From contig NC_064616.1 in the NCBI RefSeq assembly GCF_023898315.1, positions 541,871,602 to 541,935,601 of the forward strand: a stretch of 64,000 bases of DNA. The letters run 5' to 3'. Shown piece after piece: positions 56,578 through 64,000 of the stretch. The stretch comes from Schistocerca nitens. Lineage: Eukaryota > Arthropoda > Insecta > Orthoptera > Acrididae. A program made the translations under genes and the position numbers. The notes under the pieces were generated by a model. It saw nothing but the letters and a program-made list of their open reading frames with translations, did not search any database and was not told where the DNA came from. Every line of letters begins with the position of its first letter. The first letter of the stretch is position 1.

Positions 56578-57791
56578 TAAGCAATAAATCTATCAGGGAC
56601 ACTTCAACTCTTATAAAGCTGCCCAAGTCGACTGTTTGTGCTGTGACTCTGAAGTGGAAACGGCAAAAGACAACCACAGCTAAACCAAAACCAGGCAGAT
56701 CTCAAGCTCTGAAGGGCATGGACTGCCCAGCACTGCGAGAAATGGTTGTAAAACATTATATTAACTCAACCGAAGAAATCATTTGTTAATTGAAAAGTTA
56801 TACCAGTAGTCCAGCTACCGCAATGACTATTCGTATGGAGTTAAAAAGAATGGGGAACAGTGATCGAGCACTTCCTCGTAGGTCACTTATTTCTGTAGTC
56901 AATGCTAAAGGTTGCTTGAGGTCACGTAAAGAGCGACGCCACTGGAAATTGGATGAATGGAAGCGAATGATTTGGAGTGCTAAATCAAGCTATAACTAAT
57001 GGCAATCCGATGGAAGTGTTTGGGTCTGGCGAATGACTAGAGAATGCTACCTGGCATCATATGTAGCCGACAGTGAAGCGGAGAGGAGGTGTTGTTACGG
57101 TATAGAGTTGTTTTTCGTGATTAGTGTGTGGTTCCCTTATTAAGCTTAAGAGAATTCTAAATTTGAGAGGACTTGTACACATTTTGAAGCATTGTGTACT
57201 GCATACAGTAGGGGAGAGTTCGAAGATGATAACAGAGTGAGCATCACAATGCACTCTGCCATGAAGCAGCATTTATGAAGCGACGGTTTGTGGACAATTA
57301 CTTCTGAAATGGACTGGCCTGGCCGGAGTCCTGACCTGATTCCAAAGGAACACCTTCGGATGAGGTAGAACGTCGATTTCGCTACACATCCTACGTCCAA
57401 ATCCCTACCTTCTTTGGTTTCGTCTCTTGAGGAAGAATGTAACGCAATTCCTCCACAGACATTGAGACCCTCATTGGAGGTGTCCTTGGCATAGTTCAAG
57501 CTATAATAAAAGTGGAGATAGGGCACACCCCACATTCATTTCTGCGAATCGGTTCAAAATGGTCCAAATGGCTCTAGCAATATGGGACTAAGCTTCTGAG
57601 GTCATCAGTCCCCTAGAACTTAGAACTACTTAAACCTAACTAACCTAAGTACATCACACACATCTATGCCCGAGGCAGGATTCGAACCTGCGACCTTAGC
57701 GGTCGCGCGGTTCCAGGATGTAGCGTCTAGAATCGCTAGGCCACCCCGGCCGGCTGCGAACAGATGTCATAATACTTTTGATCAGACAGTG
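56578..57791 (+). mobile_element. Tc1-like element, 5'-truncated, split by a SINE
   Basis: Collinear with a Tc1-like transposase: 'LPKSTVCAV'-type start near 56,620, the open piece 56,790-56,999 ('SSPATAMTIRMELKRMGNSD', 'VVNAKGCLRSRKERRHWKLD', 'RMIWSAKSSYN'), then 'GVVTV-SCFS' and 'MDWPG-SPDLIPKEHLR' (about 57,309-57,365). The first catalytic block is 'SAKSSY' (Asp to Ala, Glu to Lys). The right end 'acttttgatcagacagtg' is a terminal repeat. The left end is lost against the neighbouring long-inverted-repeat element. A SINE sits near the 3' end. Confidence 0.75.
57549..57753 (-). mobile_element. tRNA-headed SINE (family 1)
   Basis: Target duplication ctgcgaa at 57,542-57,548 and 57,754-57,760. 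The minus-strand B box is 'ggttcgaatcctgc'. Inserted in the 3' untranslated part of the Tc1-like element. Confidence 0.92.
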
Positions 57792-59399
57792 CCTCTACAG
57801 ACAAATAAAAAGCATAGTTTTTTTAACAATTTAACCCCATCATTACGGGAAAACGTTGATCATGAATCCTTTCGAGCTAAAACATGGAAGATTTCTGTTT
57901 CAAGATAATACTCGTATGAGAAGTCTAAATCTTAATGTGATCTGCGCTTATGCTTAAAAATTATTGTAGCATCTCTCCCCTCGGTAGGTATCTTATAAAA
58001 TTTCTCTTTCCTCTGCGCTCAAAAAATTAAGACGAAAGTATAGAGTTACAATATTTCAGTGTAAACTTCTGAAAGCATAATATGTCCTATGCTATAGATA
58101 TAACTGAAGAGTCCATTATGGCCAAATTCGTGGTTTTAGTGAATCACAAACAGGAGTTGGTGAAAACGAAGGAGAAAAGAGTGGCCACATTTTGCCCCTA
58201 AACGGACCTTTAATAAAGTAAAAATACGGGTGAGCTCCAGTATCGTTTCCATGATCGATAGTTCACTCACTGGAAGCAGTGGGTAATAATCAACTCAACT
58301 CCTAAAAATGTCACTTAAGACGAGATATAGTAGTTTCACTATAACTAAGCATCAAAGATGCTTTATATCGCCTCCGATGGCGCAAACGTGACAACAAATA
58401 GATGTATGAAATATTAAATCATGAAGTCGAGAATACATCAATGATAACGGCCGACTGGCTGCGTACTTACAGTTCCACTTTTATTGCTGGTGTGACGACT
58501 GTTCACAAATTGCACATTTTACTAGTAGTTCAATAACGCGATGCTTCTACATTCCCTACCATTTTGACGATCATCAACGTGAATGGAAGTCTCAGACACG
58601 ACGATTCGAGACGTAGTTGTTTTAACATATGTGATGAACAATATGAGCATGGCTGTTGAAGTGTGCACGCACATTTTAATTCTAGCAGTGGTAACTAATC
58701 CACGTACTTCCCAGGATGTACAGTTTTCCCTTCTATGGTCTGTTTCATACAGAAGAGTCCTTGTGGCCGTTCTCATTTAGCCCTCCCTGTAATAGAACCG
58801 TAGCTGGTATCTACCTTTCAATTTAAGGATTTACAGAAACTTCTGTACCAACAGTTCAACTATGAGATTATATGCACAGCTAGTTAATAATAATTTCCAA
58901 CAATATTAATAATAACTACTTCCATTTTCCCTGTATAAAAGTAGATGTTTATGCACCGATTCCTCGTGTGCCTTGGAGATGCTCCTGTCCCACACTACCA
59001 TAACATTAGCTACTCACTACGGGAGGCAGTTGTATTTGCAAGCATAGTTTTTGTCTCGGCAACCCCCCTCCCCTTTTTCCTCGACCGTGTAACTCCGTTC
59101 TAACCTACGACCTGGTAATGCTACAAATAGCACACTGATAAGCTAGTTTACATAATTTTCACACAGCGACACCTTACGTAGCCACACGTCTAAATGACAT
59201 TTGGGTAATTACTTGTAGCGAAAGTGACCGCATTCTTTGTAGCAATTCGTTATACGAGATGTGCAGACGGAAGCGCTAGTGTTGGCGAATGGTCCCCAGT
59301 AATGGAGTGAAATTGAAATAATGAGCAGTCCGCCAATAAATACCCTCTCTCCTTAGATTCTAGAAATTTTTCCGGCGTAAAGAACATACCATTCGGGGT
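57792..59399. other. No recognisable gene
   Basis: Chance frames only. The patch 58,497-58,790 has an 84-codon minus-strand frame with no known motif. Confidence 0.4.
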
Positions 59400-60260
59400 T
59401 GCAGCTGGTAAACATTGACTTCTTGCCACGATAATTTGGCTGACAACCGTTCAGCCATCTTCAGGTGAGTGATTTGCACTGGAAATTGCTTCTTCATTTC
59501 ACTACACTTACACAAAATAATTGGCGCGAAGACGCATGGACAAAGGCAAACGCAACATGAGGGACTTCGGTTGAGTTTCTAAGTCCTATACGCTTATTGC
59601 TCCATCTGTGGCGTTCAGGCGGATGCGTAATAAGATACTACATACACGCTCTCTGTTGGAATGCACACTGGCGGTGTTAAAACTCAGACGTATAAATTAA
59701 TCAAATTAAATGATAGTGTCACTGGTCATAAAACGTTTTTTTATGATTACATTTAGGAAATCACCAGGTCCCACGCCTTATTCAGGTGGAAGCCGCCATG
59801 ACGAATAATAACACCTTGTGCTAATTGCATTTCCATCGTTTCCTTAATTATTGAATCGTAGACGTACTTCGTCGAGGCCAAGATTTCCATGTCAGAATAA
59901 TACATCGCATGTCCTGTGGAGACACGATGTCCGGCTACAGCTGACTTACTGGGCTACGACAGGCGAGTGTGGCGATCATGTTCAACGCATCTTTGACGCA
60001 CTGTTTGCGTCGTATGACCAATGAAGGTTTGGCCACAGTGATACAGTAGTCTGTAGATTCCAGCCTTCTGCAATCCCAGATCGTCCTTTACTGAACCGAT
60101 AAAAAAACAAGTCCTTGTTGGTGGGCGGAATTTGTTTGACATGAAGTTTCCTTAAGATTCTGTCTAATTTCGTTGAGCATGATCGCGACAATAGCTTTGC
60201 ACAGGAAAGTACCTCAACCATTGCCCAGTACTGTATCTCCACAAAACATTCCATGGATTA
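59400..60260 (-). mobile_element. Penelope-like element, 3' part with GIY-YIG endonuclease and terminal repeat
   Basis: Penelope-like elements encode a reverse transcriptase fused to a GIY-YIG endonuclease and carry terminal repeats. On the minus strand the frames 60,254-59,954 give 'STKLDRILRKLHVKQIPPTN', 'SVKDDLGLQKAGIYRLLYHC' and 'GQTFIGHTTQTVRQRCVEHD'. This is the GIY-YIG domain: 'GIY' and 'YHCGQTFIG' replace the canonical GIY and 'YVG' triplets, and the 'R---H' helix follows. Further on, 'SAVAGHRVSTGH' and 'GGFHLNKAWDLV' appear (about 59,930-59,765). The terminal repeat follows at about 59,700-59,400. The polymerase is missing (5' truncation). Confidence 0.8.
59417..59471 (-). ncRNA. Hammerhead-like motif in the Penelope-like terminal repeat (degenerate)
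   Basis: On the minus strand the stretch reads 'cacctgaagatggctgaac' then 'ggttgtcagcc' then 'aaattatcgtgg'. A ctga-x-ga core, a ggctga...tcagcc stem with loop, and an a-rich core half (aaa, where a hammerhead needs gaaa) occur in the correct order. Penelope-like elements are known to carry hammerhead motifs in their terminal repeats. Two core substitutions make activity unlikely; identification is by pattern only. Confidence 0.4.
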
Positions 60261-61559
60261 CTGTCACATAAATCTTGGTCTCGGAGAGATCCTTCGGGGA
60301 TTCACTTAATAATGAATCGGAGGAGATATTTTTAGCAAAAGGTCTTATTGACCCTTAAACTGTCATCTCTCTCAGATGTGTGTAACTAGAAACATGTGGT
60401 CTCTTAGACCTCGTATGTTTTTTTAATCATGTAACTCCCCAGTAACTGACAAAAATAAAGAAAACAGTCAGCTATTACATATTATAAGTAAATTTAATAC
60501 TATTCAATGTGTACAAGGACTTCGTTGTTTACATTATTTAAAAGGAACACGAAATACCCCGATAATTTGTGTTCATGTTGTATCACTCCTTAGATGATTG
60601 TTAACATTGTTACTCAAGCCGTGATATTCATAATGCAAATGAAAGATTGCAGAAAATATGAAAGAAGTTATTAATTATATGAACTGAAAATATAAAATAC
60701 AACACTTTTGCATAGTCGAAGCACACATATACCGCGTAAATTGGATGGCCATGTTTGGTGCACTCGTTTGCCGGTTCCCTTTCCTAGAACCCAAACCGCC
60801 TCATACACGTCATAAATTGTCCCATGATTGAGATTTCGTACGCCATCGACCAAAAATTCTATTTTTCTCTGTTGGTCCAGGCATTACTCCTCTTAACTGA
60901 AACGCTCCCATTCGAAATTAACTTTGCCATAAAGGGACTGTATTTTCTGTGAGGAATTATCTGGGATGCAGATCGCACCAGGCGAAACGCTCCCATTCGA
61001 AATTATTTTTGCCATAAAGGGACTTTATTTGCTGTGAGGAATTATCTGGGATGCACATCACACCAGGATCTTCTTTTCTCCATTAGTATAGCTAACGCAA
61101 AATGTGGACCAGCATCAGAATAGTCAAAAATCTTTTAATCGTTCGTGTTTTCCTCTTCAAACAAAAACACGTAACTGCTCTAGCAATCAAGCTACAGGAT
61201 TTGGATGTGCTGCACACAATGTACTCATGTTAGGAGGTCGCTTCATACTATAGCTGAAAAATAACAAATTCCCTTATATAATAAAACGCTATCAAATACG
61301 AAAATCCGAAACAGCAATTAAGGAAAATGTGACAATTAGAATAATGTGATCTGTTGGACTTACTTAATTATTACACGTAATGCGAAACATGAGATATTAC
61401 TCGCTTCCCATTTCAAGCTCAGCTCTAAATCACATATTTTAGCACTAGACTGATAAAACCAAACAGACTGTTGACTGTTGCTTCACACGTGGTAGGCATT
61501 AAGATGGAGATGATTGTGAAGGGAGGTCATTATTTAATTCAGTGCTACCACACTCAATT
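60261..61559. other. No recognisable gene; local tandem duplication
   Basis: AT-rich. It contains the 85-bp tandem pair at 60,899-61,067. Confidence 0.4.
60899..61067. repeat. Tandem duplication, 2 x 85 bp
   Basis: Units 60,899-60,983 and 60,984-61,067 both start gaaacgctcccattcgaaat and end with caccagg, with a handful of differences (for example actttgcc/tttttgcc and cagatcgc/cacatcac). The divergence shows it is not a fresh duplication or an assembly stutter. Confidence 0.93.
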
Positions 61560-61796
61560 TTAAAATGAACGATGGGTGTGAGAGACTGGTGTTTTGGATT
61601 AAGGGTTAACCGTGATGGCGGCTTTCAAGTACATAAGATGTGGGACCCAGTCATTTCTTTAATTTCTTCAGAAAGAAAATATTTTATGGCCAATGACACA
61701 TCTAGCGCCATTTAGTTTTATTAACTCAGACGTCTGAATGCGCATTCCAATAGAGCGCGTACGTAGGACCTCATTATGCCTCCTTTCTATGACAGT
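61560..61796 (+). mobile_element. Penelope-like element, C-terminal coding end and first part of terminal repeat
   Basis: 'VNRDGGFQVHKMWDPV'-type sequence is readable at about 61,605-61,655 ('gatggcggctttcaagtaca'), matching the end of the minus-strand copy ('GGFHLNKAWDLV'). The following bases, including 'cgcattccaatagagcgcg' (61,741-61,759), match the terminal repeat of that copy ('gtgcattccaacagagagcg' on its minus strand). Similarity stops at about 61,796, where a minus-strand LINE begins, and resumes at about 63,570. Confidence 0.6.
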
Positions 61797-63560
61797 TTTC
61801 TATCTACCTCCACATCTAGAAATTTTAACTTTTCAGTTACACTAATCATACGCCAATTCTATGAACTTAAAACGTCAGATTTTGTTGAATTGTGTGTGAA
61901 AAACTGTAAAAACTGAGTCTTACTATGATTTAGGGTCAGTTTATTTTCTACTAGCCCCAAACTTATGTCATGAACTGCACTATTTGAGACAGAGCCAGTG
62001 TTGCACACGACATCATTTACTATCAAGCTAGTTACATCAGCAAATAGAAATATTTTAGAATTGCCTGTAATACTAGAGTGCATATCATTTATATAAAAAG
62101 GAAACAGGAGTGGCCCCAACACTGTTCATTGGGGCACCCTCATTTGACTGTACTAAACTGAGATCCCACATCACAGCCATTCTCAACACTGTGGGTAATG
62201 ACCTTTTTCTGTTTGCTGTTAAAATAACAGATGAAGCAATTGTGAGCCACTCCCCGTATTCTGTAATGGTCTATCGTCTGGAGCCGTATTTTGTGATCAA
62301 TAGAATGAAACGTCTTAGTTAAATAAAAAAAATGCCTGTCGTTCAGAACCTTTTGTTTAATCCATCCAGTATGTCGCTGAGAGAAGGGAATAGAGTATTT
62401 TCTGTTATTAAACGACTTCTAAAGCTGAACTGTACATCTGATAGCAAATTATGTAACATAAAATGATCAATTGTCGTCACGTACACAGCTTTTTCAATAA
62501 CTTTAGCAAACACTGATGGGATTGAAATAGGTCTAAAACTGTCTACATTATTCCTTTCTCCCTTTTCATAATGCAGCTTTACTACTGAGTACTTTAATCG
62601 TTCAGGGAACTAACCATTCTTAAAGGAAAAATTACAAATATGGCTAAGTACAGGGCTAATATGTGCAGCACAGTACTTTCATATCATGCTAGGCACTCCA
62701 TCATATCCATGAGAGTCCTTAGTTTTCAGTGATTTAATTACTGACTCAATCTCCCCATCATAAGTATCACAGAGGAGTATTTCAGACATCAGTCTCGGAA
62801 TGGTATTTCCCTGTAGGAACTACGTTTTTATTTAATTCACTAGAAAACCTCAGAAAGTGATTGTTAAATACTGTACATGTGTCTATCAGTAACAGAAATG
62901 TTTTTACTACGAACTGACTTTATATCGTCGACCTTGTGCTGCTGACCAGCCATTTCCTTCACAACATACCACATGGTTTTAATTTTATATTCTATTTGCG
63001 TACCAAATACTCTTTGCTTTCATAATAACATTTTTAAGCAACTTACAACACTGTTTGTATTGGACTACTGAAGCTTGATTTTAACTTCCTCAAACATTTT
63101 GATATAATTACCGTTTTTTTCTACATGATATCCTTATCCCACTAGTCAGTCACCCAAGCTGCCTTTTACTTTTAGTACTGCGTTTTGAACGTTCTAATGG
63201 AAAGCAACTCTCAGAGAGAAAAAGAAATGTGTTAAGGAAAGCATTGGATTCGTCATCTATGTTATCGGGACTATAAACATCCTGCAACTCTTGTTCCTTA
63301 ACGAGGTATAAAAAACTCTCTATTGCCGTTGGATTAACTCCCCTACATAGTTTGTATGTATATATGTGTGAGATTATTTTGGGTACAAAAGCCTTTTAGT
63401 ATTAAAATTTGTTCATCATTGTTTGAAACGCATATTACACTTTTACTAACATAATGCCCATCCAGTAATGAAGAATAAATAAAAATGTTGTCTATAGCTG
63501 TACGACTGTTCCCCAGCACCCTAGCTGGAAAAAATATAGACTGCATCGGATCATATTAGA
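61797..63560 (-). mobile_element. LINE (same broad type as the 1.7-5.5 kb element), 5'-truncated, decayed
   Basis: On the minus strand: 'FFPARVLGNSRTAIDNIFIY' (about 63,536-63,480), the end of the endonuclease ('P-R-----TAIDN-F') and a further 'VCVSNNDEQILIL' ('SDHDAQ---') block; 'FSFRSRLITENTLF'-like sequence near 62,390; 'MLGPLLFPFYINDMHSSITG' (62,122-62,063), the 'GPLLF-IYIND' block; 'IFLFADVTSLIV' (about 62,045), where FADD has become FADV; and 'NKLTLNHSKTQFLQF' (about 61,942-61,898). The domain order is complete from the endonuclease end to the thumb. Stops throughout. Confidence 0.75.
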
Positions 63561-63569
63561 TTAAGAGAG

Positions 63570-63750
63570 CTGTCAACATCGTTTTTCTTCCACAGTCTCC
63601 AGTGCTAAACACTCACCTTAAGATGGCTGAATTGTTGTCAGCTGCAATATCTTGGCAAGAAGTCATCGTTATCGGACTGAAGTCCCTAAACTTCATGGAA
63701 TATCTTAGCTGTTGCCTGACAACAGAAAAGACACGAGAGATGCATGACCG
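63570..63750 (+). mobile_element. Penelope-like terminal repeat, second part, with hammerhead-like motif
   Basis: The sequence 'tctccagtgctaaacactca' then 'ccttaagatggctgaattg' and 'ttgtcagctgcaatatcttg' then 'gcaagaagtc' matches the terminal repeat of the minus-strand copy ('ccagtgcaaatcactcac' onward). Within it, 63,612-63,665 corresponds to the hammerhead-like segment, here with ttaaga for ctgaaga and tgcaat for the a-rich core, so more degraded. It continues the terminal repeat interrupted at about 61,796. Confidence 0.6.
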
Positions 63751-64000
63751 ATGTTTCGAAACATATGTGGCATCATCAGCACAGCCGTTCAAAATACTTC
63801 AGGGAGTCAGAAAAAGTTTCATCCGTCCCGAAGAAACTGAGACAGCTGTGAATGGTTATAGTGTGAATCAGAAACGTATGTACTATGTAATGTGATAAGT
63901 GTTAAGTGTGCGATGTTGCATAGTTTAAACGTTATGTGCGTAAACAAATCTGAGGAACATGTGTGCACCATCTACAAACATGTCTCTGTTGATGGAGAGA
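63751..64000. other. No recognisable gene
   Basis: The 97-codon frame ending at 63,895 starts in the terminal repeat and has no known motif. The window ends in unassigned DNA. Confidence 0.4.

Noticed and set aside
1..64000. CRISPR array, bacterial operon or phage-like organisation
   Set aside because: No regularly spaced direct repeats and no tightly packed frames; intron, SINE and LINE content show a eukaryotic genome.

Overview
The window is eukaryotic, and the repeat content points to an orthopteran insect, most likely a grasshopper of the genus Schistocerca. That assignment is an inference. It rests on several tRNA-headed SINE families that I recognise from locust-type genomes, on dense old DNA transposons and LINEs, and on the absence of bacterial gene organisation. 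I found no host protein-coding gene, rRNA gene or functional tRNA gene. Nearly everything that can be identified is mobile DNA, most of it decayed and much of it nested.

Layout, left to right. 0-1 kb: end of a Tc1-like transposase and a LINE tail. 1.7-5.5 kb: a nearly full-length decayed LINE whose first reading frame carries an SGNH-hydrolase-like domain, followed by endonuclease and reverse transcriptase. 5.6-11.3 kb: an RTE-like tail (minus strand), then a second RTE-like element (plus strand) broken by about 3.8 kb of foreign DNA that includes the best-preserved element here, a piggyBac transposon (8,410-10,920) with an intron-containing 585-residue transposase. 11.9-13 kb: a LINE tail and a SINE. 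14.7-15.5 kb: a G-rich tract. 16.3-19 kb: a Tc1-like element split by 1.85 kb of unidentified DNA. 20.1-24.6 kb: a block of abutting inverted-repeat DNA transposons, ending in a 355-bp foldback element. 25.3-27.1 kb: a broken copy of a multicopy arthropod protein family of unknown function, split by a SINE. 29.9-30.6 kb: a LINE tail. 31.2 kb: a perfect 78-bp palindrome.

34.3-38.4 kb: an I-like LINE (minus strand) with a mariner relic and a SINE inside it. 38.7-39.2 kb: a helix-turn-helix transposase start. 43.7-48.4 kb: a Gypsy-like LTR retroelement containing a Tc1 element that itself contains a SINE, so three insertion layers can be read. 49.9-51.6 kb: a second Gypsy-like pol on the minus strand. 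53.5-57.8 kb: a Tc1-like element, a long-inverted-repeat mariner-related element and another Tc1-like element in a row. 59.4-63.8 kb: two Penelope-like elements in opposite orientation with a LINE inserted in the terminal repeat of the second; both repeats carry a segment resembling a degenerate hammerhead ribozyme.

The parts do not form a pathway; they record successive insertions. The piggyBac element is the youngest-looking. It has an open frame, a clean intron, matching TTAA flanks and subterminal palindromes, but one of four conserved acidic residues in its catalytic domain appears to be tyrosine. Boundaries of decayed elements are approximate unless duplicated target sites are given. 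Stretches in which I recognise nothing are listed as such.
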